Assembly (NCBI GenBank): GCA_001898645.1
Contig: MKUQ01000010.1
Location: 124,001-188,000 of the forward strand
Length of the DNA: 64,000 bases
Direction of reading: 5' to 3'
Origin: Burkholderiales bacterium 70-64
GTDB taxonomy: Bacteria > Pseudomonadota > Gammaproteobacteria > Burkholderiales > Burkholderiaceae_E
The notes below the pieces were generated by a model that was not told the origin of the DNA, searched no databases, and worked only from the letters and a program-made list of their open reading frames with translations. Below, piece by piece: positions 36,025 to 44,058 of the stretch. The stretch's first letter is position 1, and the number at the start of each line of letters is the position of its first letter. The position numbers and the translations under genes are program-made.

Positions 36025-36112
36025 GGAAGAGTGGCCGAGCGGTTTAAGGCACTGGTCTTGAAAACCAGCGATGGGCAACCATCCGTGGGTTCGAATCCCA
36101 CCTCTTCCGCCA
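36025..36112 (+). tRNA. tRNA-Ser (anticodon UGA)
   Basis: 88-nt tRNA. Acceptor stem GGAAGAG/CTCTTCC with discriminator G, anticodon loop CTTGAAA giving UGA, a long serine-type variable arm and the T-arm GTGGGTTCGAATCCCAC. CCA is encoded. A TATACT box at 35959 could be its -10. It ends 2 bp before the stop of the convergent FAD oxidoreductase gene. Confidence 0.97.
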
Positions 36113-36114
36113 CC

Positions 36115-37416
36115 TCAGCCCAGGATCGCTCCGCCCGCGAGCAGCGCCTGCCTGACCCGTTCGAACTCGACGCTCGCCACCCTTCCCTCTCCCTGGCTCG
36201 ACAACGCTGCCGCGATGCCCGCGGCCTGTCCTGTCGCCATCGCTGTCGGCATCACGCGCAGCGCTGCAAATGCGACGTGCGTGGCCGAAATGCCGCGCCC
36301 GGCGACCAGGGCGTTGTCCACCGACACGGGAAGCAGTGCACGCAGCGGCACGCAGTAGGCGTGGTGCTCGCCCCCGACCCGCTCCAGACGAGTGACCTTG
36401 CCGTCGCGGCTGTGCAGATCGATCGGAAACGCCGACTGCGCAACGGTATCCGGATACTCGCGGCCGGATCGGAGATCATCCTCCGTGACCACTACCCGGC
36501 CACGAATGCGCCGCGTCTCGCGGATGCCGATCTGCGTCGCGAGCGCAACCAGCTTCGCACGCCCACAGCCAGGCACGTTGCGGGCGATGAAGCGCGCCGC
36601 GGCGAGCGCCTGCCGGCGCCCCTCCATCTCGGCGCGCGAAAGGGCCACCGCGTCCGTACCGTCGACGGCAATCCGCGTCACGTTGAACCACGCATCGTCC
36701 GTACCGGGCATCCGGTTGTAGTGCAGGGCAAAGCGCCCGAGGCCCTGTTCCTCCACCCCCTTTCGGGCAAGCTCGGACTTCTGTGCCGGTTCGAGCGCAT
36801 CGAGCACTGCGAAATCGATCGGCCCCATGCGGAAGCCGAGCGTCGCCGGCTGCAGGGCTTCGTCTTCGTCCAGCGGCAGCATCTCGCAGCCGGCTGCATG
36901 GAGGAGGTCGAGGTCTCCGCTGGCATCGATCACCACCTGCGGGGCCAACGAACGCATCCCCGACTTGGTCAGCACGTCGACCCGCGTCACTCGTCGATCG
37001 GTACACCCGGCGCCTGCGGTCCAGGCATGGAACAGCGGGGTGGCACCGGCCTCGATCACCATGTCGTCGAGGACGACCTTCAGCACCTCGGGATCGAACT
37101 CGAGGCGATCCATCCTGAGGCCGGTCGACATCGTGAACCAGTCGAAGCCATGCGCGCCGCCGCTCGCCACCAACCGGTCGACGATCTCCTGCGCGATGCC
37201 GCCGATCACCTGGCCGCCGGCGGCGGTCTTCCAGCCCATGAACTGCGGCACCGCAGCGGCGGTGGCGGCACCTCCCAGGAAACCGATCCGCTCGACCAGC
37301 AGCGTGCGCGCACCGGCGCGGGCGGCGGCCACCGCCGCGCAAACGCCGGCCATGCCGCCACCTGCCACCAGGACTTCGCACGACTCCAATGCGTGCCGAT
37401 CCGTTCCGGCTGTCAT
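36115..37416 (-). CDS. FAD-dependent oxidoreductase (FAD_oxidored family)
   Basis: 433-aa flavoprotein. The dinucleotide-binding motif VLVAGGGMAGVCAAVAAARA starts at residue 15, followed by GFLGGAATAAAVPQFMGW and the C-terminal GRGISATHVAFAALRVMPTA motif of the family. Reaction unknown. It is the last gene of a three-gene cluster under the IclR regulator, with the Bug binding protein 10 bp upstream. Its partner at 38441-39808 is clearly homologous, so the cluster may oxidise one substrate in two steps or with two subunits (inference). Confidence 0.85.
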   Translation of the reverse strand: MTAGTDRHALESCEVLVAGGGMAGVCAAVAAARAGARTLLVERIGFLGGAATAAAVPQFMGWKTAAGGQVIGGIAQEIVDRLVASGGAHGFDWFTMSTGLRMDRLEFDPEVLKVVLDDMVIEAGATPLFHAWTAGAGCTDRRVTRVDVLTKSGMRSLAPQVVIDASGDLDLLHAAGCEMLPLDEDEALQPATLGFRMGPIDFAVLDALEPAQKSELARKGVEEQGLGRFALHYNRMPGTDDAWFNVTRIAVDGTDAVALSRAEMEGRRQALAAARFIARNVPGCGRAKLVALATQIGIRETRRIRGRVVVTEDDLRSGREYPDTVAQSAFPIDLHSRDGKVTRLERVGGEHHAYCVPLRALLPVSVDNALVAGRGISATHVAFAALRVMPTAMATGQAAGIAAALSSQGEGRVASVEFERVRQALLAGGAILG

Positions 37417-37426
37417 CGCGGCGACG

Positions 37427-38401
37427 TCAATCGAGGCTGATCCCGTTTTCGACGATCACGGGCGTCCACTGCCTGACCTCGCTGTCGAGCAGCGCCGAGA
37501 ACTGCGCGGGAGTCATCGGCGCGGGCTCGAAATACTTCGACCGCAGCGCATCCTGGACCGACTTGTCGGAGATGGCCTCCGTCAATGCCTGATGGATCCT
37601 GCGCACCAACGGATCCGGCATGCCGGCCGGCCCGAAGAACCCGAACCAGGCAAAGGACACGATGTCGTTCAGTCCATGCTCGGTGAAGGTGGGAATCTCG
37701 GGAAACATCGGCCAGCGCTTCTCGGTCGTGACGGCGATCGCCGCGAGCCTGCCTGCCTTGATCTGCGGCATGACGACCAGGGCGGGAAGCGTGGCCATCT
37801 GCACGTCGCCGGCGATCAGCGCGGTGATCAGCTGCGACGAGCCGGGGTACGGTACGTGCGCCATGCGCGAGCCCGCGTGCTTGTTCAGCACGGCCATCGC
37901 CAGGTGCGACAGCGAGCCGTTGCCGATCGATCCATAGCTGTACCGGTCCGGCTCGCGGCGCAGGCGCTCGATCCAGGCGGCGAGCGTCGCGTTCGGCTCC
38001 CCTGCCTTGACCACCAGCAGGCTCGGCTGCATCCCGATCAACCCGATCGGCGTCAAGTCCTTCTTCGGGTCGTAGGGCATCTTCTTGAACAGCACCGCGT
38101 TCATCGCCAGCGGTCCGACGCTGCCCACGCCGAGCGTGTAGCCATCGGGCCGGGACTTCGCGACCAGCTCGGTGCCGATGATGCCGCCCGCCCCACCCTT
38201 GTTCTCGATCACGAAGGGCTGCCCCAGCTGCGCGCGCAGCCGCTCGGTCACGATCCGCGCCAGCACGTCCGGCGTCGAGCCGGCAGTGAACGGCACGACC
38301 ACCCTGACGGCCTGGGCAGGCCACTCCTGGGCATGAGCAGACAAAGGCGCCAACTGTGCGGCCGACAGCAGCGCCGAGAGCAAGAGCAGGTGCTTCTTCA
38401 T
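37427..38401 (-). CDS. Bug-family tripartite tricarboxylate transporter binding protein
   Basis: 324-aa periplasmic binding protein. Signal peptide (LLLLSALLSAAQLAPLSAHA) then the Bug signature VRVVVPFTAGSTPDVLARIV, ENKGGAGGIIGTELVAKSRP and PYDPKKDLTPIGLIG. Bug proteins bind carboxylates or other small organic molecules for TctAB transporters; no tctA or tctB lies in the window. It is sandwiched between two FAD oxidoreductases, which suggests its ligand is their substrate. Confidence 0.92.
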   Translation of the reverse strand: MKKHLLLLSALLSAAQLAPLSAHAQEWPAQAVRVVVPFTAGSTPDVLARIVTERLRAQLGQPFVIENKGGAGGIIGTELVAKSRPDGYTLGVGSVGPLAMNAVLFKKMPYDPKKDLTPIGLIGMQPSLLVVKAGEPNATLAAWIERLRREPDRYSYGSIGNGSLSHLAMAVLNKHAGSRMAHVPYPGSSQLITALIAGDVQMATLPALVVMPQIKAGRLAAIAVTTEKRWPMFPEIPTFTEHGLNDIVSFAWFGFFGPAGMPDPLVRRIHQALTEAISDKSVQDALRSKYFEPAPMTPAQFSALLDSEVRQWTPVIVENGISLD

Positions 38402-38440
38402 GTCACCCCTTGTTTCCGAAAGGAACGGTAAAGCCCGGTT

Positions 38441-39808
38441 TCAGCCGGCCGGCGCAGCGTCGCGGCGTTCGACGTCGGCGCGGCGCACCAGCGCACCGTC
38501 GCGCGCGAGCGCACGCTGAAGCTCCGACACCGGCACGGCACGCGGCGTTCGCCCGGATGCGGCCGCGATCGCGGCCAGCGTGCCGACGGCCTGCCCGATC
38601 GCCATGCAGGTTGCCATGTGACGGGTACCGGCATTGGCTTCGCGAGTGGTGCACAGGTTGCGGCCCGAGGCCAGCATCCCCTCGACGCCGGCAGGCAGCA
38701 GAGTGCGCAGCGGGATCTCGAATGGCTTCGGCGGCGCATACAGCCGGATCCCGGTGCTGCCAGGCGAGTGCACGTCCATCGGCCCCGCCCCCAATGCGAT
38801 CGAATCCTCGAAGGCAGTCCCGTTCATGATGTCGTCTTCGGTCAGGCAGTAGTCACCCTGGATGCGGCGCGTTTCCCGGACACCGACCCTCTCCGCAAGG
38901 CCGGCGAGAATCGCTTTCTCGAATCCCGGAATCTCGCGATTGAGGAAACGCACGATGCTCTGGACCTGCTGTCGGCCCGTGACTTCGGCGCGCGAGAGCT
39001 CGGCGTTCGACAGCGCATCGACGCCGCGAATCCGGCTCATCAGGCAGATCGCGTCGTAGCCGGAGGGCGTGCTGACGAAAGAGATGCTCTCCCAGTAGAG
39101 CTCGCCGCGCTCGAGGCCGCCCAGCACCAGGCGCCGCCGCTCGGCAGACGGCACCGTGCGAAAGCGCGCGACATCGACGTTGGACAGACGGAAGGAAAGC
39201 GTGCACGGCTGGCGTTCATGCCGCTCGGCCATGGATTCACCGTCGCAGCGAACCCCGGCAGCGGCGCATACCGCAGCATCGCCCGACGCATCCACTACTG
39301 CCGCAGCGCGGAAGGCGCGCCGGCCGTCGACCGACTCGGTCACCACCCCACCGACACGCGAGCCCTCCATGACCGGGCGGGCAAAGAAGTTGTGGAACCG
39401 GACGTCGACACCCGCATCGGCGGCTGCTTCGTCGAGCACGATCTTGACGATCTCCGGATTGAACGGGAATACCTTCAACGGAAACGGCGTTCCCGCCGCC
39501 TCGCCCATTACATAGCGGTGAAAGCCGTCCGATCCGCCCTTCCCGCACACTCGCCGGGTCAGCTCCTCCGGGATGCCGCGCACCACCTGAGTGTCGCCCA
39601 GGAAGAAGGCGACCCACTGAGCCACCAGGGACGCCGTTGCCGTACCGCCGAGGCAGGCGCCGCGCTCGAGCAGCAGCGTATTGGCACCATTTCTTGCCGC
39701 GGCGATCGCGGCCACCGCACCCGACGCGCCTCCGCCCACCACGACTACGTCATAGTCTCCAGCGACCTGGGTGGTCAGGTGTTCCTCCAGGAACCCTGGG
39801 TATTCCAT
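38441..39808 (-). CDS. FAD-dependent oxidoreductase (FAD_oxidored family)
   Basis: 455-aa flavoprotein. VVVVGGGASGAVAAIAAARN is the FAD-binding motif near residue 22, with ACLGGTATASLVAQWVAFFL after it and SGRNLCTTREANAGTRHMAT near the end. It is homologous to the 36115-37416 protein and is the first gene downstream of iclR. The 114-bp gap upstream has an IclR-type palindrome and a perfect hairpin. Reaction unknown. Confidence 0.85.
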   Translation of the reverse strand: MEYPGFLEEHLTTQVAGDYDVVVVGGGASGAVAAIAAARNGANTLLLERGACLGGTATASLVAQWVAFFLGDTQVVRGIPEELTRRVCGKGGSDGFHRYVMGEAAGTPFPLKVFPFNPEIVKIVLDEAAADAGVDVRFHNFFARPVMEGSRVGGVVTESVDGRRAFRAAAVVDASGDAAVCAAAGVRCDGESMAERHERQPCTLSFRLSNVDVARFRTVPSAERRRLVLGGLERGELYWESISFVSTPSGYDAICLMSRIRGVDALSNAELSRAEVTGRQQVQSIVRFLNREIPGFEKAILAGLAERVGVRETRRIQGDYCLTEDDIMNGTAFEDSIALGAGPMDVHSPGSTGIRLYAPPKPFEIPLRTLLPAGVEGMLASGRNLCTTREANAGTRHMATCMAIGQAVGTLAAIAAASGRTPRAVPVSELQRALARDGALVRRADVERRDAAPAG

Positions 39809-39879
39809 CGAGCCCTCTCAGCGCAAGCGTCGCGCACACCGAACGAGGAAATGCGCTTCCGACAGCCGCAGGCTAGAGC

Positions 39880-39904
39880 GATCCATTGCCCCCGGCAATG
39901 GATC
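39880..39904. repeat. Perfect hairpin between iclR and the FAD oxidoreductase gene
   Basis: GATCCATTGCC (39880-39890) and GGCAATGGATC (39894-39904) form an 11-bp perfect stem with a 3-nt loop, starting 19 bp after the iclR stop. No U-tract follows on the minus strand, so it is not a standard terminator. It may act as an attenuator, an RNA-stability element or a second operator. Confidence 0.6.
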
Positions 39905-39920
39905 GTTCACATACGTGAAC
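39905..39920. promoter_or_regulatory. IclR-type palindrome
   Basis: GTTCAC (39905-39910), ATAC, GTGAAC (39915-39920): a 16-bp palindrome directly after the iclR stop and about 100 bp before the oxidoreductase start. Its size and symmetry suit an IclR-family dimer acting on the catabolic cluster. Confidence 0.5.
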
Positions 39921-39922
39921 AC

Positions 39923-40723
39923 TCAATGCTTGCCCGTCGGTATCGGCTGCGACGCAGCACGTGCAGCCACGACGGCGGCAGCCTCCTTGAGCAGCCGCAC
40001 GAGCTGGGCGTCGAGCCTGGCGTCCAGCCGCTCGATGGGTAATGCGGTGCCGAGTGAGGCAATCGCCCGCCCGGGAGCGCCGAGGATCGGCACTGCGATC
40101 CCGACGATGCCCGGCGTGAACTCGCCGAACGAGCGAGCGACACCCTCGGTGCGCACCGACGATAGCTGGCGCCGCAGCGCAGAGCCCGAGACCAGCGTGC
40201 GGTCGGTGAGCGGTACCAGCCTGGTGCGGCTCAGGTATGCCTCCCTTTCGACGGCGGGCATCCACGCCAGCAAGACCTTGCCGCTGGAATTCGCATAGAG
40301 CGGCGCGCGAACGCCGACGTGCAGCGAATAGAGCTGCCGCCTCGGCGATTCCACGCTGAACACCCGCTCGGCGAAGTCATCGCGCAGCACGCTGATCGAG
40401 AAGGACTCCTTCGCGCGCTGCGCCAGGCGCTCCAGGATCGGGCGCGCCTGCGTGATCAAGGTCCTGATATCGCGCCCGCGCCGGGTCAGGTCGAACAGTG
40501 CCTCCCCGGGCTGGTAGCGCTGCGTGCCAGCGTCGAGCTCGACGTAGCCGCGCGCGAGCAGCGTGCGCAGCAGCTGGGTGAGGCTGCTCTTGGGCACGCT
40601 GCAGCGCCGCGCCAACTCCGCGTGTGCAAGCGGCCGCCCGGCATCCGCCAGCACCTCGAGCAGATCGAGGACTCGTGCAGCCGACTTGACCGCCGCGGCC
40701 GCTGGCATCCGTTGGCTGGACAT
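39923..40723 (-). CDS. IclR-family transcriptional regulator
   Basis: 266-aa regulator. N-terminal winged helix (VKSAARVLDLLEVLADAGRP, RRCSVPKSSLTQLLRTLLAR, GYVELD) and the IclR effector domain (RVFSVESPRRQLYSLHVGVR, APLYANSSGKVLLAWMP, VGIAVPIL). It very likely controls the downstream oxidoreductase/Bug cluster on the same strand, with the Bug ligand or a derivative as effector (inference). ATG 40723 gives standard length; it is divergent from the iron transporter gene by 99 bp. Confidence 0.92.
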   Translation of the reverse strand: MSSQRMPAAAAVKSAARVLDLLEVLADAGRPLAHAELARRCSVPKSSLTQLLRTLLARGYVELDAGTQRYQPGEALFDLTRRGRDIRTLITQARPILERLAQRAKESFSISVLRDDFAERVFSVESPRRQLYSLHVGVRAPLYANSSGKVLLAWMPAVEREAYLSRTRLVPLTDRTLVSGSALRRQLSSVRTEGVARSFGEFTPGIVGIAVPILGAPGRAIASLGTALPIERLDARLDAQLVRLLKEAAAVVAARAASQPIPTGKH

Positions 40724-40822
40724 GCGAATCACTGTACCAGCCCCAGTCCACCCTTCCCGCCCGCGGCGCCCGCGCGCAGCCGGCATCGCTGCGGCGTTCG
40801 AGGGCGAGCGTATATTCTCGCG

Positions 40823-41935
40823 ATGCCGCCCGACACCGAACGCTACCGGAAGAACCTCGCCGACGAGCTCGACGGCTCGGCGCTCTATGCCGCGCTGTCG
40901 GCGGCGGAATCCGATCCGGTGCGCAAGGACCTCTTCCAGCAGCTCTCCCAGGCCGAGGCCGAGCACGCCCGGCTGTGGCGCGAGAAGCTCGCCGCGGCCG
41001 GCGTGGATGCGCGGCGCTTCACGCCCAGCTTCCGCACGCGAGTGCTGGCGCGCCTCGCGCGGCGCTTCGGACCGGACTTCGTGCTGCCCGCCATTGCCGC
41101 CACGGAGTTCGCCGACCGTGACAAGTACGCCGGGCAGCGCGATGCGACCCGCCTGTCGGCCGAGGAGCGCAGCCATGCAGCGGTGATCCAGGCCGCTTCC
41201 GGCCATCCCGGCGGCCTGCTCGGCCCCCAGATCGCCCGGGCGGAGAAGTGGCATCGCCGCGGCAGCGGCAACGAGCTGCGCGCCGCGGTGCTGGGTGCCA
41301 ACGACGGGCTGGTGTCGAACCTGTGCCTGGTGATGGGGGTGGCCGGCGCGGGGGAAGCGGCGCAGACCATCCTGCTCACCGGCTTCGCCGGGCTGGTCGC
41401 CGGGGCGATCTCGATGGCGCTCGGCGAATGGCTGTCGGTGACCAACGCCCGCGAATTCGCGCGCTCGCAGATCGAGCAGGAACGCGAGGAGATCGAGCAG
41501 ACCCCGGATGCCGAGCAGAAGGAGCTGGCCCTCATCTTCCAGGCCAAGGGCGTGCCGCGCGAGGATGCGCGCCGCGTTGCCGCCGAGGTGATGCGCGATC
41601 GCGGCGCGGCGCTCGATACGCTGGCGCGCGAGGAGCTGGGCATCGATCCGGCCGAGATGGGCGGCAACCCGTGGAGCGCCGCCGCCTTCTCCTTCGGGCT
41701 GTTCGCCCTCGGGGCGATCTTTCCGGTGCTGCCCTTCTTCTTCGCCTCGGGCGCGGCCGGCACCGCCTGGAGCCTGGGCTTGAGCGGGCTCGCACTGGCG
41801 GCGATCGGGCTCGCCACCTCGCTCTTCAGCGGTCGCGGGCCGATGTACTCGGCGCTGCGGCAGGTGGCGATCGGCGCGCTCGCCGCCGGCGTCACCTATG
41901 CCATCGGGGCGGTGATCGGCGTCTCCCTGTCGTGA
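40823..41935 (+). CDS. mbfA: Ferritin-like/VIT1 fusion iron transporter (MbfA type)
   Basis: 370-aa protein. Residues 1-140 form a rubrerythrin/ferritin-like four-helix domain with Glu and His ligands in DELDGSALYAALSAAESD, QLSQAEAEHARLW, AATEFADRDKY and EERSHAAVI. Residues 145-370 are a VIT1/CCC1 domain (LRAAVLGANDGLVSNLCLVM, ISMALGEWLSVTNAREFARS) with five membrane helices. MbfA proteins export iron. The frame is open well upstream, but the fold starts at ATG 40823. A TATATT box ends 6 bp before the ATG, suggesting a leaderless mRNA. Confidence 0.9.
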   Translation: MPPDTERYRKNLADELDGSALYAALSAAESDPVRKDLFQQLSQAEAEHARLWREKLAAAGVDARRFTPSFRTRVLARLARRFGPDFVLPAIAATEFADRDKYAGQRDATRLSAEERSHAAVIQAASGHPGGLLGPQIARAEKWHRRGSGNELRAAVLGANDGLVSNLCLVMGVAGAGEAAQTILLTGFAGLVAGAISMALGEWLSVTNAREFARSQIEQEREEIEQTPDAEQKELALIFQAKGVPREDARRVAAEVMRDRGAALDTLAREELGIDPAEMGGNPWSAAAFSFGLFALGAIFPVLPFFFASGAAGTAWSLGLSGLALAAIGLATSLFSGRGPMYSALRQVAIGALAAGVTYAIGAVIGVSLS

Positions 41936-41966
41936 CCGGCGCCCGGGCTGCGCGGGCGCCCGGCGT

Positions 41967-42539
41967 TCAGTCGCAGCGCTCGAACGCCGGCCAGGGCCAC
42001 GCGCCGGAGAACAGCCGCTCGAGCCAGAAGACGACGATCTGGGTCTTGACGTCGGTGAGGCGGCCGGCGCGCAGCTCGTCGATCAGCCAGCCCAGCGTGA
42101 CGATCTCGATCTCGAGGAACTCGCCGTCGTCCAGGCGCTGGCCGGTGTGCGCCAGGTCACGGCACAGGAAGACGTCGATCGTTTCGTCGGAAAAGCCGAT
42201 CGCGGTGTGCAGCCGCGTGAGGAACGCCCATTCGCGGGCGCTGTAGCCGGTTTCCTCGGCCAGCTCGCGGCGCGCGGTCTGCAGCGCCGTCTCGCCCGGA
42301 TCGAGCTTGCCTGCGGGCACCTCGACGAAGGTGGCGCCGACGGGGTAGCGGAACTGGCGCTCGACGAGCACGCGCTGGTCCGGGAACACCGGCACCATCG
42401 CGGCCGCGCCGGGGTGCACGATGTATTCGCGGGTGGTGGGCTGGCCGTCGGGCAGGCGCACCCGGTCGCGGCGCACCTGCAGGAAGCCGCCCTGGAAGAC
42501 GACTTCGGAATCGATCCGGGTTTCGCGCAGGTCTTTCAT
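41967..42539 (-). CDS. nudF: NUDIX hydrolase, ADP-ribose pyrophosphatase type
   Basis: 190-aa enzyme. The NUDIX box starts GKLDPGETALQTARRELAEE and ends with TGY, with ribose/adenine-side residues upstream (VERQFRYPVG). It probably hydrolyses ADP-ribose to AMP and ribose 5-phosphate. It follows nuoN by 36 bp on the same strand, the usual betaproteobacterial arrangement, so it may ride on the complex I transcript. Confidence 0.88.
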   Translation of the reverse strand: MKDLRETRIDSEVVFQGGFLQVRRDRVRLPDGQPTTREYIVHPGAAAMVPVFPDQRVLVERQFRYPVGATFVEVPAGKLDPGETALQTARRELAEETGYSAREWAFLTRLHTAIGFSDETIDVFLCRDLAHTGQRLDDGEFLEIEIVTLGWLIDELRAGRLTDVKTQIVVFWLERLFSGAWPWPAFERCD

Positions 42540-42575
42540 CGTGCCGCCCGCCGAAAGTCGCCGGAGGCGCTCCGG

Positions 42576-44051
42576 CTACGAACCCAATGCCTGGCGCACC
42601 GCCTCGAGGCAGGCGCCGATCAGCGGGCCGGGCAGCACGCCGAACAGCAGCACCAGGGCGCCGTTGAGCGCCATGGTCGCGCGCGCGCCGGGCTCCGGAT
42701 CGATGCGCGCCGGGTCGGTCGCGACGTCGAAGTACATCACCTTGACCACACGCACGTAGTAGAAGGCGCCGATCAGCGCGAACAGCACCGCGGTGACGGC
42801 GAGCCACACCTGGCCGACGTCGATCAGCGCCTTGAGCACGACCAGCTTGGCATAGAAGCCCATCAGCGGCGGGATGCCCGCGAACGAGAACATCATGATG
42901 AGCATCACCAGCGCCATCCACGGGCTGCGCTGGTTCAGGCCCTTGAGGTCCTCGATCCGGTCGGCCTCGAAGCCGTGGCGCGCCAGCAGCAGGACCAGCC
43001 CGAAGGCGCCCAGCGTGGTGAGCACGTAGGTGATGATGTAGAACAGCGCCGAGCCGTAGGCGCCGACGGCGGTGCTGGTGTCGCCGTCGACCACGCCGGC
43101 GAGCAGCCCGAGCAGCACGAACGCGATCTGGCCGATGGTCGAGTAGGCCAGCATGCGCTTGAAGCTCGACTGGGCGATCGCCACGATGTTGCCGACGGCC
43201 AGCGAGGCGACGGCGAGCACCATGAGCATCTGCTGCCAGTCGGCCGACACGCCGATCAGCGCCTCGACCAGCAGGCGGAAGGCGATCGCGAAGGCGGCCA
43301 GCTTGGGCCCCGCGGCGACCAGCAGCGTCGAGGCGGTGGGCGAGCCGTCGTAGACGTCGGGCAGCCACATGTGGAAGGGCACGGCGCCGAGCTTGAAGGC
43401 GAGGCCGGCCACGATGAACACCACACCGAAGGTGAACACGGTACGGCTGATCTGGCCGTCGGCGAAGGCCGAGGCGATGCGGCCGTGATCGAGGCTGCCA
43501 GCTCCGCCGTAGATCATCGACATGCCGTACAGCAGGAAGCCGGAGGCGAGCGCGCCCAGCACGAAGTACTTCATCGCCGCCTCGTTGGCCACCGGCTCGT
43601 CGCGGCGCAGCGCGATCAGCGCGTACAGCGACAGCGACATCAGCTCCAGCCCGAGGTAGACCACCAGCAGGTTGTTGGCCGAGATCATCACCATCTGGCC
43701 GAGCAGCGAGAACAGCGCCAGCACGTGGAACTCGCCGCGCGCCATCTGGCGATCGCGCGTGTAGCGCCCGGCGTAGATCAGGGTGGCCGCGAGCGCGATG
43801 TAGGCGCACAGCTTGAGCAGGTGCCCGAACGCGTCGGCCACGTACATGCGCGAGAACGCGTATTCGGTGGGCGAGCCGAGCTGCCACAGGGTGGCCGCCA
43901 GCGACGGGATGAGGGCCAGCAGCCCGAGGGTGCGGCTCGACACGGCATAGCGCTGCGGCAGGAGGATGTCGAGCAGCAGCACCGCGCAGATCGCCGCGAG
44001 CAGCGCGATCTCGGGTAGCGCCGCCAGCAGGTTCAGGTGTTCGAATGTCAT
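42576..44051 (-). CDS. nuoN: NADH-quinone oxidoreductase subunit N
   Basis: 491-aa antiporter-like membrane subunit of complex I with about 14 helices. Proton-channel signatures are visible (MSLSLYALIALRRDEPVANE, LGAVPFHMWLPDVYDGSPT). Last nuo gene; 7 bp after nuoM. It takes part in proton pumping. Confidence 0.97.
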   Translation of the reverse strand: MTFEHLNLLAALPEIALLAAICAVLLLDILLPQRYAVSSRTLGLLALIPSLAATLWQLGSPTEYAFSRMYVADAFGHLLKLCAYIALAATLIYAGRYTRDRQMARGEFHVLALFSLLGQMVMISANNLLVVYLGLELMSLSLYALIALRRDEPVANEAAMKYFVLGALASGFLLYGMSMIYGGAGSLDHGRIASAFADGQISRTVFTFGVVFIVAGLAFKLGAVPFHMWLPDVYDGSPTASTLLVAAGPKLAAFAIAFRLLVEALIGVSADWQQMLMVLAVASLAVGNIVAIAQSSFKRMLAYSTIGQIAFVLLGLLAGVVDGDTSTAVGAYGSALFYIITYVLTTLGAFGLVLLLARHGFEADRIEDLKGLNQRSPWMALVMLIMMFSFAGIPPLMGFYAKLVVLKALIDVGQVWLAVTAVLFALIGAFYYVRVVKVMYFDVATDPARIDPEPGARATMALNGALVLLFGVLPGPLIGACLEAVRQALGS

Positions 44052-44058
44052 CTTGAGT

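Noticed and set aside
42147-44018. A 623-codon plus-strand frame opposite nudF and nuoN
   Set aside because: Antisense shadow of strongly supported genes; low-complexity Gln/His/Arg composition.
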